Below the pieces are notes generated by a model. That model made no database searches, was not told where the DNA came from, and saw nothing but the letters and a program-made list of their open reading frames with translations. Shown in pieces: positions 11,493 to 21,989 of a DNA stretch of 64,000 nucleotides (the first letter of the stretch is position 1; every line of letters starts with the position of its first letter). The DNA comes from Melitaea cinxia (Eukaryota > Arthropoda > Insecta > Lepidoptera > Nymphalidae): contig NC_059415.1 of assembly GCF_905220565.1 (NCBI RefSeq), positions 2,524,001 through 2,588,000 on the forward strand, in the 5' to 3' direction. Made by a program: the position numbers and the translations under genes.

Positions 11493-12383
11493 TCGATAGG
11501 ACATATACCCAAACCATATTGTTTTTTGTATAAAGGCGAATATTTGTCGATTTTAAGACAACTTCTCAAACATTAGCATAGTTTTATTTACTGTCTCCTT
11601 ATTTATTTAAGGATGTTACGTAAAAAGAAAACCACAGATCTATCGCTCATCATGTGGAGCAACTAGCGTGTATGATATGGAGATGAACACGCAGATGCGT
11701 CATCGGTACGGTATCGGTAACTAGTTGAAATAAAATATAAGCCGTGCACGCGAATTTATTTATTTTTCCTGAGGAAATAAAGTCCAATGTTGCTATTTTA
11801 GTTTGTTGAAAAATTTACTAAGTTGCAATGTCGCATTTATACGATGTCTTAGCTAAAATGTTAAAAATCTATACAGATTGGATAAAAGCGAAAATCATCA
11901 AGTTAAACCCCGTATACAACATACAATTTTATTTTTATTTTATTCGTTTAATAAGAACCACCAAACAATTACACACAACTTGTTATACATATAACAATTA
12001 TTTTTTACTTAATTCTAATATATAAAGATCACAATGTGGTAGTACAGTTAGTATCTTTAAATATAAAATAATAAGACCATAAAAATTAAAAAAATTGGAT
12101 TTAAAGTGTATTCCTACTTAAAAGTTCTAAAGTTTTAAATGTATCTATAAATATATATAGATTCAAGAAACAAGAACGTTATCTTAATGTCTTCGTGTAA
12201 ACGGTTCACAAGTATCGTCTCCGTTATGCAATAATAAATTTCTCAGTTTACGATCGAAAGTGTTTCGGTTGTTTTCACATGCTGTTATAGCCGTGTCATT
12301 TTGTTCTTGCGTTAATGAAATTAAATACGTAATATGGGCTAAAAATATTAGCGCTTTAGCTCTTAGGAAAGCACTGTTTATAG
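11493..12383. other. AT-rich stretch, no gene seen
   Basis: No exon, RNA gene or recognised repeat was found. Confidence 0.55.
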
Positions 12384-12475
12384 TGGTAATGAGGTAGGTA
12401 ATGTGCCTGTAATGCTTCCGGTGTCGCAGGCGGCCGTAGGCTACTGTAACTACTTACCGCCAGGCGGAATGTACG
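12384..12475 (-). mobile_element. F-A fragment, diverged
   Basis: In reverse, GGTGTCGCAGGCGGCCGTAG and TAACTACTTACCGCCAGGCG correspond to the GCAACACC..CGTAGC and GGTAAGCGATTACC parts of F-A. Only about 90 bases survive. Confidence 0.5.
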
Positions 12476-12480
12476 TTTTT

Positions 12481-12711
12481 TGAAGTAAAACTTCTTGACG
12501 CACGCTTGAATTGGGGAGTAAGCTGGTGAATGCGTGACGAGAGCGTTACGAAATGTGTGATCGGCCGAGGCGAACGGAAGTTGAAAGGGAGATATCAGTT
12601 AGTGAAAATAAAAAAGAAATTAGAGCTAGTAGCTGTAGAGGCAACTAAAGAAGTTTTACTTCAGTCGTGTGGTCTGGTCGGTGGTGGCACACTCGTTTTT
12701 TTTTTTTTTTT
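12481..12711 (+). mobile_element. F-C short TIR element with T tail
   Basis: Its inverted ends are the clearest in the window: TGAAGTAAAACTTCTT at the left and AAAGAAGTTTTACTTCA at the right. After the right end come GTCGTGTGGTCTGGTC, CACACTCG and a run of about 15 T. The open frame at 12530-12721 is read through the repeat and is not a gene. Confidence 0.85.
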
Positions 12712-13387
12712 GTTACCCTGATTGTCTTATTCACACCTTACTATTATTTGTCTATATACATAAAAAGGAGCTCATTTTCAAAACCGGCTGTAACAGTTTT
12801 TATAAGATTTGCAATATAATGTATAGATAATAAGAAATCAATTTACTTAGATCTTATAAGATCCGGGAGAATTTGTTTTCAGCGGATTCTCGCCAGAGCA
12901 AAGCCTATTTATTTATTCATTTTATTTTGAAGAGTTGTTTATGTTAATGATGACGCTTCAAATAAAACATGTAAATGCGGTCTCTGTGTTGCGAATCCAA
13001 ATGGAAAATGTAAAAGATAAATTCATGAGCGTAGATCATAATGTCGAAAGACGAAACCAGGCCATTTCACCAGCGTTAGTCGTCAATACCTACTTACCTT
13101 AATATAGTACTAACAGACTAACTAGACAAACTTCATATTTATATACTAGTAACGATAAAATGCTTGTTCCGGATTCCAAATCTATGTATACAATATACAG
13201 CTGCATATGTATTGATAAGGATTTACGGCTTGTACTAGTGCCAAAATAGCTTGGACTTCCCCCATATAAGCTGTTTGTAATATAGTTCACGAAGCTTTTG
13301 AGAGAAAGTTAGAGCGCGTTATTTGAATGACATTGTATTTGCTTGTGGTTTTAGTAACGCATGTGTGATTTGTGTTTATAAAGATAA

Positions 13388-13705
13388 TTTATCTGTTCTG
13401 GCTCTGGTGTAGTGATGCGTGTGCATATAGGCTTAAACTTTGGTGGTTATAGGTTCTATTCCCGCTCGGGATGGATTTTTTAATTAGTAAAAATATTTGT
13501 TACCATTCTATCCTTATGGGTCTCCCCATCGTGTCTCAAAGAGCATCTTAAGTCTCCGTCCCGGTATTTACCATAGACATCCGATAGCGTTCGTTACTCA
13601 TAGTAGGAAATATAACCACTAATCCGCAGTAGAGCAGTGTGATGGATTAAGCTGCGACCCTCCTCCTTGAGAAAGAGGCCTATACTTAGCAGTGATCGTA
13701 TATCA
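13388..13705 (+). mobile_element. F-E-type SINE with a different tRNA-like head
   Basis: The head has GGCTCTGGTGTAGTGATGCG and box B-like GGTTCTATTCC. The tail (GGGTCTCCCCATCGTG, GATAGCGTTCGTTACTCATA, GATGGATTAAGCTGCGACCC, AGAGGCCTATACTTAGCAG) is the same tail found at 43089-43427. So one SINE tail is attached to two different heads in this window. Confidence 0.7.
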
Positions 13706-14212
13706 TATTATAACGAATATTTTAATACAAAAAAAAAATCTGTAATTAAAAAAGGGGAATTTTTAATTACACCTCTATTTAAAATTCATGCAAACTAAAT
13801 TTCCTGACTAATAACCCACTGCATATCAGATAAATGACTTAACATTACCTAAACATATTTTATTCAATCACATATAAAATAAATCATAATCAAATGCCCT
13901 TTTTATCTAATTTACAACGAAAATCCAGCTGAAACCACAGATATACAGATTTTAAGACAAAATTATTCACAGTATAGTAAAAATACTGATTTGCACACTG
14001 GCTTAACCATCTTGCAACAGAATTTCCAAAATCATTTTCTAAAACTTTAGGTTAGGTTATTTTAATACAATAAGCCTTTTTTATGTTGTAATAACAAAGA
14101 TCGATATGTTAAAAAAAAAAATGAGTTACCTTACTGTTTGATACGGTAACGGATTAAAAAAAATAAATTTAAATATATGGTTGCACACACAGAATTATCA
14201 GTTTTACTTTTT
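13706..14212. other. No gene seen
   Basis: AT-rich; no exon or recognised repeat. Confidence 0.5.
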
Positions 14213-14818
14213 AACCGACTTCCAAAAAAGGAGGAGGTTCTCAATTCGACTGTATTTTTTTTTAATGTATGTTACATCAGAACTTTTGACCGTGTGGACC
14301 GATGTCGACAATTTTTTTTTAATCGAAAGGTGGTGTGTGCCAATTGGTCCCATTTAAATTTATTCGAGATCTAACAACTACTTTTCGAGTTATATCTAAT
14401 AATGCGTTTTTACTTGACGCCTTTTTCGTCGACCTACGTTGTATTATACCGCATAACTTTCTACTGGATGTACCGATTTTGATAATTCTTTTATTGTTGG
14501 AAAGAAGATATCCCTAGTTTAGTACCATGATAAGGAAACCAGGATCTGATGATGGGATCCCAGAGAAATCGAGCGAACGTCTTGAAAATCCGCAATAACT
14601 TTTTACTGGGTGTACCGATTTTAATAATTTTTAATTTAATCGAAAGCTGATGCTTGTCATGTGGTCACATATAAATTTTATTGAGATCTGATAACTACTT
14701 GTTGAGTAATCCTTGATAACGCGTAGTTACTTGACTATTTTTTCGTCGATCTACGTTGTATTACTCGTCGATGTAGTTGAAGTCGGTTTTTTTTTTCGTT
14801 TGCGAGCAAACACAATTA
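14213..14818 (+). mobile_element. F-B repeat, uninterrupted full-length copy
   Basis: It starts AACCGACTTCCAAAAAAGGA and ends GAAGTCGG, T-rich sequence and GCGAGCAAACACAATTAT, giving inverted ends AACCGACTTC/GAAGTCGGTT. Inside, a unit of the form TTTTACTGG.TGTACCGATTT..GATAAT..AATCGAAAG repeats imperfectly. Short frames at 14177-14517 arise from it. Confidence 0.85.
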
Positions 14819-15402
14819 TAGTTAACAGATAGTCATTCAGTAAAACAGTTGAGCTTTATAGATCAAACAGTAGATTCGATTTGATTTATTTGATGAACAA
14901 ATTTAGTGTGCAAATCAGTATTGTTGGTGGTAATTTCGAATATTTGAATAGAAAAAATTGGATTTGTTAGTTGTAGGATTAAATAATATTCTTAAAAATA
15001 TATTCCCCTTTTGTTTCTCAAATATTTATTATATAATTATAAAATTTCACGTCGCTTAATAATATGAAACGTTTTCGTATTCAAATAACTAATTGAGATA
15101 AACCACCCGATTCCATATATCTCTAGAAATGGCCACACGAAATGTTTGTGTACTGTAAATGTAATTTCGAACCTTTATAATTAGAAACCTTTTGCGCTTT
15201 GATCTTCCATAATTATGTAAACGTAACAAACGAATAGGTAAAAAGATAACCTTTTTGTTTTTGATTCGTTCTTGTCAACCGTTTTTGTTTTTAATTAGTA
15301 ATACGATAATCTGTTGTTTTGTCAATTTAAGGGCTTATTGCGGATTTAAATCTTTCAATTTGAATGAATTTGATTACGACTACTATATATAATTAACACG
15401 CT

Positions 15403-15650
15403 GTGTGGCTACGGCAGTCTAGAATTTAGCAACCCCCTCTCTTCCCGTGAGTGTCGTAAGAGGCGACTAAGGGATAACAAAGTTTCACTACCACTATGGA
15501 ACGATTGAAGCCGACCGATGGCGGAAAAGCCATCCTACAGCTGGCTTTTATAAATAGAAAGACCGAAGACGGGCAGCAGAGAGTCTTCGGTGCGACAAAG
15601 CCAGCCCTGTGGTCACCAACCCGCCTGCCCAGCGTGGTGACTATGGGCAA
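15403..15650 (-). mobile_element. F-D repeat, minus orientation
   Basis: It begins GTGTGGCTACGGCAG and has CTCTTCCCGTGAGTGTCGTA, GCCGACCGATGGCGG, GAAGACGGGCAGCAG, CCAACCCGCCTGCCCAGCG and GTGACTATGGGCAA. It stops before the CACTGCTGG end, so it lacks one terminus. Confidence 0.85.
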
Positions 15651-15656
15651 TAAATA

Positions 15657-15716
15657 AAAATAATTTATCTGTTCTGGCTCTGGTGTAGTGATGCGTGTGT
15701 CATGTAGGCTTAAACG
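15657..15716 (+). mobile_element. SINE head fragment
   Basis: TTATCTGTTCTGGCTCTGGT and GTAGTGATGCGTGTG and AGGCTTAAAC match the head of the SINE at 13388. A matching SINE tail lies at 16612-16770, with LINE sequence between, so the two may be parts of one interrupted SINE. Confidence 0.55.
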
Positions 15717-15884
15717 TCCCCTTTTTTTTCTTTAATATTTAAAGAGGGTTTGTTCAAACATTGAAGATGATACTCTCATAGAAACTTCTTAAAACTATCT
15801 TCGCTTACATGCTAAGTTATAAATATACTACAAAATTTTTGCTTCTGACGATAGTGGATGACTTAATATTATTTTTTTTGGTAT

Positions 15885-16611
15885 CACAGGGGAACCCATT
15901 TACGGGTGATATCCAGGATGCCCGGGTAGGCATTCCTAGACCGTATGTCGGCTTTAGCACTTGGTGGAGCAATACCGACCGAAACCCCTGCGGAAGCCTT
16001 TAGCCGTATTAATTGGAGGGTCCCGGATCTGCAGGCAACAGTCCCTCCAGCGACAGGCTGGCCTCGGCGAAAAGACTAGGCTTCTCCTCCATGGGGATTG
16101 TCCGGCTCATTTCTGAACAATCCCGACGACGCCATGTCTAGCTGGACCGGGTTCCCATCCCGGCCCGACATGGGCACAGGGGCGTTACTGGAAACGCATT
16201 AAGTAGCGCCTCCCACGCACCCCCGTTCGTCGCCTGCGGACGGAAGCGTCCTCCTCTCTCATCCGCTCGTCATTCTCCTTCTAGGACATTACTGTCTCGC
16301 AGAAGGAGACCATCGCCTTCCAGGACTCGTCGTCGCCGAGCATCGCGGTGATAACGCTCGGCAGTGACAAGTCCCCTCCGAGATGACTTAATATTACATT
16401 AACCATTGCTATATCAAGCAGGTTAATATCGTTAACAGTAATAAAGGTCTGTCTTTCCAATTCGACCCGCACACATTCCACGAGTTCGTGATAAACGTCT
16501 TCAATTTGGTCGCACTCGGCACATTTTGCAGACTGTGTTTTCCCTACAAGGTTTGCAAAGCTATTCAAGGGAATGTGGCCGGATCGAAGTCGAAAAGCCG
16601 TGACTAAATCG
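15885..16611 (-). mobile_element. 5'-truncated non-LTR retrotransposon (LINE), minus orientation
   Basis: A GC-richer block unlike its surroundings. On the minus strand it starts inside a reverse-transcriptase-type polyprotein C-terminus (16281-16622) and continues into a GC-rich 3' UTR (CCGGCCCGACATGGGC, CCTGCGGACGGAAGCG as seen on the + strand). It abuts a SINE tail at 16612. No poly-A tail is obvious at the 15885 side. Confidence 0.65.
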
Positions 16612-16622
16612 GTGGTTATCAT
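16281..16622 (-). pseudogene. LINE ORF2 C-terminal fragment with zinc-knuckle-like motif
   Basis: The 113-codon open frame contains LVTAFRLRSGHIPLN followed by CAECDQIEDVYHELVEC. This is a C-x2-C-x8-H-x4-C pattern after an LRxGH motif. Such a C-terminus is typical of I/R1/Jockey-type LINEs, where it follows the reverse transcriptase and, in some clades, RNase H. The reverse transcriptase itself is missing, so this is a dead fragment. The first few codons (16612-16622) are probably SINE-derived. The exact clade is not determined. Confidence 0.7.
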
Positions 16623-16770
16623 TTACACCTGATAGCGATTGTTACTCATAATGCGGAATAGATCCACCAACCCGCATGGGAGCAGCGTGGTGGATTAAGC
16701 TCTGATCATTCTCCTACATGGGGGAAGAGGCCTATGCCCAGCCGTGGCATGTTACAAGCTGAAGCGTTAA
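16612..16770 (+). mobile_element. F-E SINE tail
   Basis: TGATAGCGATTGTTACTCAT, CCACCAACCCGCATGGGAGC, GTGGTGGATTAAGCTCTGAT, GGGGAAGAGGCCTATGCCC and a final TTACAAGCTGAAGCG match the 3' two-thirds of the SINE at 43089. The tRNA-derived head is absent at this spot. Confidence 0.75.
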
Positions 16771-16865
16771 TATTACAGCTCCAACCTATATCCTAGTGAG
16801 TCATGTATTAACCTTAAAAAATAGTTGTTATAATTTTATGCATTGTATTTTTATTTTGTCCATAG

Positions 16866-17035
16866 TTCGGCGAACGCTAAGAAATGGGAAGTGGAATTAG
16901 CGACACTGAAGAGCAACAATCTCCGGCTCACGGCTGCTTTGCAAGAAAGCACCGCCAACGTAGACGAGTGGAAGCGACAACTGCATCAGTACAGGGAGGA
17001 GGTGGCCCGTGCGAGACATTACGCTACGGGGAAAG
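16866..17035 (+). CDS. homer: Homer scaffold protein, coiled-coil exon 1 of 4 seen
   Basis: Homer proteins are postsynaptic scaffolds: an N-terminal EVH1 domain binds proline-rich partners such as metabotropic glutamate, ryanodine and IP3 receptors, and a C-terminal coiled coil tetramerises. This exon encodes SANAKKWEVELATLKSNN then LTAALQESTANVDEWKRQL, the conserved start of the Homer coiled coil (human Homer1 has WEAEL and LQESAASVEQWKRQ at the same place). The acceptor is T-rich and ends CCATAG; the donor is AAAG|GTATGG. It enters with two bases of a codon upstream and leaves in phase 1, which fits the next exon. The EVH1 exons were not found in 1-16.8 kb. Confidence 0.88.
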
Positions 17036-17091
17036 GTATGGTAAAGCTCAACTAGAAAATATTGAGTGGATTCAGGTCCTGTTTATTTTTT

Positions 17092-17468
17092 AACCGACTT
17101 AAAAAAGGAGGAGGTTTTCAACTCGACAGTATTTTTTTCCACGAACGTCTCAATTTGCAAAAAGTTGTGTTAACGGTTCGTGATTGAAACCAATCGTTTT
17201 TTGAATAAATGAACCTGGCATTAGAGTAGACGCTTGAAACAAAGACAGTACACAGGCTCTTGACCTTATTCTAAGGTTTTTTTAAATCGTATATGGATAT
17301 AATTGTGTTTGCTCGCAAACGAAAAAAATCGACTTCAATGTACATCGACAAGTAATACAACGTAGATAGACGAAATATGTCAAAATACATTATTTGAGCC
17401 AACTCAAAATACTTTATTCCAGGTACACCCAGTAAAAAGTTAGTCCTCTTTTTGGAGTCGGTTAAAAA
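17092..17468. mobile_element. F-B ends in inverted arrangement inside a Homer intron
   Basis: Plus-strand AACCGACTTAAAAAAGGAGG opens at 17092. From 17297 the family is in reverse (TTGTGTTTGCTCGCAAACG, GACTTCAATGTACATCGAC, CACCCAGTAAAAAGTTAG) and closes with GGAGTCGGTTAAAAA at 17468. Both outer ends are therefore the AACCGACT end, facing each other. It begins 56 bases after the Homer donor at 17036. A degenerate palindrome-like TTAACGGTTC..CAATCGTTTTTTG lies near 17170-17210. Confidence 0.65.
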
Positions 17469-18346
17469 GACATTAATAGTTTTTTTTTTTTAATATTGTA
17501 AATAATAATTAACTCATCAAACTCAGCGTTCCTTAGTAGGGTGTGAGTTCAGCATTGGGATTCTGCAATACATACCCCAAGCACATATGCCCAGACCATT
17601 GAGAAACGTTTGTCCCCCACAGAAGTATTTCTTATGTGCGGGGTTAATATCTGCGACTAACTTTATCTTAATGTAAGTGTGAAGTACCGATGCATATTTA
17701 AATAATAATAAAAAAAAAAATATATGGAATGACAAAAGCACGGGCATTATAAGCCTGTGGATATATTACTTACATAAAAAAATTCTGCGACTGCTAGCAT
17801 AACAGCCAGTTGATGCTCTGATTACTTTGTTAATTAGTCGTCAATTTTATTTTTAATAATAATCTTTTGGAAAAATTTTATCTGGTAACTTCAGTGCGTC
17901 ATGTATATAATTTGAAGAATATTTTTAGATGAACTTTCGTATCCACCTTCTTTAAAAGAATTAGAGGCTTTATTCACCGCAGAAGACATTTTAACTTTAT
18001 TTGATAGCACGGTTAGCTCTAAATTCAAGATATAACCAAACTTTTTATGGCTAAGTCGTTTCTCAGACGAGACTGGCAACGCGCCAGTGGCCATTACAAA
18101 AACATCTAAGACGTTAAACGATTAAAGACTCGTTCGCACTGAGCGAGTTATATCTTCGATTTGTCACATATTTAGTAATTATTAAAAACAATTGAACATC
18201 AAATGTAATCGAATATATATAAAGTATGGGGACGTAAATTATGTACTTGAGTTAGTCTTTTATTTTTATCGAATTTCTTAGCCTTCAAAATTCAAATTGT
18301 AAAAATTCCACTCACGATACTATCGAATGAAACGAATCGTTTTTAA
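17469..18346. other. Homer intron, no feature seen
   Basis: AT-rich intronic sequence. The minus-strand frames at 17523-17747 and 17891-18094 have no recognisable content. GAAACGAATCGTTTTTAAT at about 18330 resembles the arm of the palindrome family found after Homer. Confidence 0.5.
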
Positions 18347-18540
18347 TCTATATACAAATAAATAAAATTGGAGTGTCTGTTTGTAATATTAAAATAACCG
18401 CTTTTTAATAAGGATAGACAAAAATGATAAAAAATGTTATTTGGGTATATGTACCGTGTATACATCCATATGCATTTAGTATAAAGCGATTATTTTAATA
18501 TTACAAACAGACACTAGAATTTTATTTATTTGTATATAGA
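18347..18540. mobile_element. Head-to-head pair of Helitron 5' ends (palindrome)
   Basis: The left half starts TCTATATACAAATAAATAAA and runs through GTGTCTGTTTGTAATATTAA. The right half is the reverse complement of the same 5' end, finishing TTTATTTATTTGTATATAGA. The pair makes a near-perfect inverted repeat of about 60-bp arms around GATGTATAC-type Hel sequence. No CTAG end is present. It lies in the 17036-20408 Homer intron. Confidence 0.75.
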
Positions 18541-18597
18541 TAATATATTAAATATAATTAAACTTGTTGTTTTTGGGATATTTTTTTAAATAACTTG

Positions 18598-18876
18598 GTC
18601 GGCAAAAAAGCGCAGGTACGGCTCACCTGATGGTAAGCGATTACCGTAGCTTATAGACGTTTGAAACACCAGAGGCATCGCAAGCGCGTTGCCGACCCTA
18701 TCCCCATTTCCCCCAAGAGCTCTGGTCACCTTACTGGCCAACAGAAACACAACACTGTTTGAAAACATTATTATTTAGCTGTGATCTTCTGTAAGGTCGA
18801 CGAGGCCTTACCTTACACCCTTAGTCGGGCTCCTCCATATTTTGAGCCGGAAATTTCCTGCTGTGACCTACTTCAG
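18598..18876 (+). mobile_element. F-A repeat in Homer intron
   Basis: Near-complete copy: GCTCACCTGATGGTAAGCGA, AGAGGCATCGCAAGCGCG, AAGAGCTCTGGTCACCTTAC, GTGATCTTCTGTAAGGTCGA and GGAAATTTCCTGCTGTGACC in family order. Confidence 0.85.
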
Positions 18877-19139
18877 TAGTGAGATATAATAGATGTGTGG
18901 ACTTAGTGACACTGTTATTTCACGTAAGATATTATTAATTTTGTACTAATACATAGTTTATATATTACTAGCTGACTCGGCAATCGTTATCTTGCCCCTA
19001 AACGCTATTTAAAAATAGGTGTTGGTGGCAGAAGGGTGAACATTTAGGGTTGTATGCATTTTTCAACGCCAAATCATAATAAAATAAAAAATAAATAATT
19101 TATCTAAAGATTAAAAAAATACATATTAGGGGTGGACTA

Positions 19140-19845
19140 TCCTCTCACCTATTCAAGTGGCTCCCTATCCGCTTTCGCAGGAATACTCACATCCTTTCTT
19201 TACTATATTGTAAACTTTTCCATCCAGATACACCGCTTTATCTAAAAAATTGCTTTGAGTTTCTCTGTGGCACTCATGAATGTTCCCTCAGGTCATCTTC
19301 AACCTTAACACTCAAAACTCCTTCTCATACTACTTCCTTTTATTCAAACTCCTTTTCTGTTAAAGCTGTACAACTTTGGAACTCTCTTCCTCTCTCTATA
19401 AGAAAAGCTCAATCTCTTGCTTGTTTTAAAAAATATCTAAAGGCGCATTTTTTGTCACTAAATACCTCATAAATATCATTATCAGCTCCATAAATATATA
19501 TAATATGTAGTATTTGTTTATGTAGTATATATGTATATATTTATTTGTATATATGTATGTGTATGTATATTGTGTGTATATGTATGTGTATATGTATATT
19601 TACTTCTGTTAATATCATACTGCTTGTTAACTATACCTATGCCAATTCTTTATCAACTGTTTGTACACTTCCCTACCGCTTCTCTTTTTCTTCGCTATGT
19701 CCTATGCCCAAAGGTTGTCTGGAAGAAATCGCTCTTAGCGATAAGACCGCCTTTGTACATCTTTCTTTTCATGTATCACTTTTTTGTAATGTTTCTTTGT
19801 GGTGTACAATAAAGAGTATTTATTATTATTATTATTTTTATCATC
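19140..19845 (+). mobile_element. 5'-truncated CR1/Jockey-like LINE with intact 3' end
   Basis: It consists of an open ORF2 C-terminus (19143-19472), a 3' UTR with TATG/TGTATA-rich sequence (19520-19600), GGTTGTCTGGAAGAAATCGC, CGATAAGACCGCCTTTGTAC, TTTCTTTGTGGTGTACAATA and AAGAG, then a (TTA)n tail. ATCCT flanks both sides (19139-19143 and just after the tail), a possible short target duplication. The same 3' UTR recurs at 6071, 27532, 46437, 47503 and 52746. Confidence 0.8.
19143..19472 (+). pseudogene. LINE ORF2 C-terminal fragment, uninterrupted
   Basis: 109 codons are open to the TAA at 19470-19472. The start SHLFKWLPIRFRR and the later VKAVQLWNSLPLSIR..FKKYLKAHFL are the hallmark C-terminal tail of CR1/Jockey-type LINE reverse transcriptases (HWLPxxFR... 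and LWNSLPxxLR... motifs). No ATG begins it; it is the 5'-truncated end of a longer protein. The lack of stops or frameshifts suggests a fairly recent insertion. Confidence 0.75.
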
Positions 19846-20408
19846 CTTAACATTTAGGGGGATGAAAAATAGATGTTTGTTCGATTCTCAGACTTACCCA
19901 ACATGCACACAAAATTTCATGAGAATCGGTCGAGCCGTTTCGGGGGAGTTTAACTACAAATACCGCGTCACGAGAATTTTATATATTAAATTTTGTAAAT
20001 AGTAACTGCGGAGTTTTTTGATGATTATTCTCTGCAGAATCTACATTCCGAATCGGATTTAGCGTTTACTTTTAAAAACTAATAATAACTAAAGTTTTAA
20101 TTTGTAAAATGACGATTCGAAAGTGCATTTGAAGCCTATTTGAATAAAGTTGGTTTTTATTTGGATTTTGAGTAATTCGAATTAGTAATATGTCGAGTAG
20201 TAAATTTTGCATTAAAATGATTTCATGCTTGGCAGTGAAGAAAGTCGTATCGTCAGAAAATCATCGCGTTCGTTAAGAAGTTTTAAGACATGCTTATCCG
20301 CCAACTGTAAACAAGTTTGTAGATATTTCAAAATTTTCGAAAGACGATTTTGTCCAGAAATAAGTAATTTTCTGGGAATTAACATTTTTAATATTTAAAC
20401 AATTGCAG

Positions 20409-20524
20409 GTGGTGATGCAAACGAAGTAGAACAACTGCGACAGCGCGTTGCTCAACTAGAAGCCGAACTGGCGCAGAAAAACGAGGAACTAGCTCAGATC
20501 ACCAAGTCTAAGAAAAGTGAGCAG
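20409..20524 (+). CDS. homer: Homer coiled-coil exon 2 of 4 seen
   Basis: The acceptor ATTGCAG and donor CAG|GTATGA bound 116 bases. The first two bases complete the glycine codon split from 17035, and the exon ends in phase 0. The peptide is GDANEVEQLRQRVAQLEAEL then AQKNEELAQITKSKKSEQ: charged, glutamate/glutamine-rich, with leucines at heptad spacing, as expected for the tetramerising coiled coil. It continues from exon 16866-17035 and into 21177-21293 with no frame break. Confidence 0.85.
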
Positions 20525-21176
20525 GTATGATAAGGACTTAAAGGTATAGTAGGAGGGTTGTGGGATGATGTCAAGATGCAAACGACCGACGTGATCATTT
20601 GCGACGATATGTAGTACATTTTATATTTTTACGCTTTTGTAATTATTGGATGTGTCTTGCATTGATATTTATGGTTACTTTTGCAGTTCTATTTACTTAC
20701 TAATATCTACTTTATAACTACATACTTTATTACGTTGTAATTAAATGTTTTATATTTACGTGCTAATAGACTTTACTTGTCACAGACAAATCTTTTATCT
20801 TTATAATATTTAGATATATTCGTTTTTCCTCATTAGGTAGGCTTTCCTTAACCTAATTCATTTGTTAACCTAATTTCAAGGAAAAACATACTAAAATATT
20901 ATTTAGCCTATAGCCTTCTTCAGTAAATGTACTATGAAATGCAAAAATAATTTTTCAACTTCTAGCAGTGCCTGAGATTAGCGTGTTCAAAGAACTCTTA
21001 GTTTATTTATTATAAAACACTAATGAAAAGTACTCTACACTTATGTAAAAATAATAATATATGACAGTTAAACTGTCTTCTCAACTATTTGGAAATTATA
21101 TACATACTTTTCTGCTTTACAATATTAGTATGTATGTAAAAAGAACAGACATTATGATCTAATCTCTTGATTACAG
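20525..21176. other. Homer intron, no feature seen
   Basis: AT-rich intron with a T-rich stretch leading to TTACAG at 21176. No repeat recognised. Confidence 0.6.
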
Positions 21177-21293
21177 GACGCAGAAGCCAAACTGGCCCAA
21201 AGTCAACTGGAACTCGCCTTAGCCGCACAGGACGGTCAGAGACAAGTGATCCAGGCCCTGAACGATCAACTTGCTCGGCAGATTGACGAACTG
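21177..21293 (+). CDS. homer: Homer coiled-coil exon 3 of 4 seen
   Basis: Exactly 39 codons, phase 0 at both ends; acceptor GATTACAG, donor CTG|GTGAGA. The peptide is DAEAKLAQSQLELALAAQ then DGQRQVIQALNDQLARQIDEL, a continuous amphipathic helix without prolines. This fits the distal Homer coiled coil. The minus-strand frame over the same bases (21085-21318) is a shadow. Confidence 0.85.
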
Positions 21294-21355
21294 GTGAGAT
21301 TCTATTGGCTTGTTTCATTAACGAATAAGAACGTAATTAATTTTTTGTTACAAAT

Positions 21356-21600
21356 ATGTCGGCAAACAATCATACGGATCGCCTGATGGTAAGTGGTCAC
21401 CGTAAAGCTACGGTTATTACGGTGGTAGTTAAAATTTCTGTGGAGGAGGAACACAACATGTTGTTGTGGTGAATAAGTTGACCAGAGCTGAGAGTGGGTA
21501 GGGTCGGCAACGCGATTGCGATGTTTCTGGTGTTGCAGGCCTCTATAGGCTACGGCAATCGCTTACCATAGGGCGAGCCGTAAGGTTGTTTGCCGTTTGC
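21356..21600. mobile_element. F-A ends in inverted arrangement
   Basis: The left part reads forward (GTCGGCAAACAATCATACGG, CCTGATGGTAAGTGGTCACC). The right part reads in reverse (GGTAGGGTCGGCAACGCG, GGCTACGGCAATCGCTTACC, GAGCCGTAAGGTTGTTTGCC). Both outer ends are the GGCAAACAA end. It lies 60 bases after a Homer donor and would fold back in the pre-mRNA. Confidence 0.7.
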
Positions 21601-21989
21601 CTTAGTTATACAAAAAATGTCTGGAATATGTTTATATACCTGATGAAGTATTTGGATCTACTTTGAAACTAATAAAATTTTGCTGTACCATTTGCTCTCT
21701 AAAATATTAGAGCATGCATACTAGAAAGTATACAATTTTACTAAAAGTCTGATGCAGTTTAATATAACTTTACAAGTAAAAAAGTATTGCAGTAACATAA
21801 ATAGTTTTAAATAATAAACTACTTGTTACACAGCCTTTAGATTCAAAATTGATTCTGCGTGATTCATAATTATCATGTAGATCGGTAACGGTTCGTTTTT
21901 CTACAAAAATCTCGTTCTGATTTCAATCATTTTTCTCATATCGTCAAGGCCTGTGATTAGTTTCCTTACCCCTTTCCAATTCTATACCT
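21601..21989. other. Homer intron, no feature seen
   Basis: AT-rich; no repeat or exon recognised. Confidence 0.55.

Larger units (their letters stand above)
18963..19993 (+). mobile_element. Repeat G interrupted by a LINE
   Basis: It starts ACTAGCTGACTCGGCAATCG and ends with GATTCTCAGACTTACCC, AAAATTTCATGAGAATCGGT and CGAGCCGTTTCGGGGGAG, the same landmarks as the intact copy at 59975-60183. The LINE at 19140-19845 sits inside it. Confidence 0.7.
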
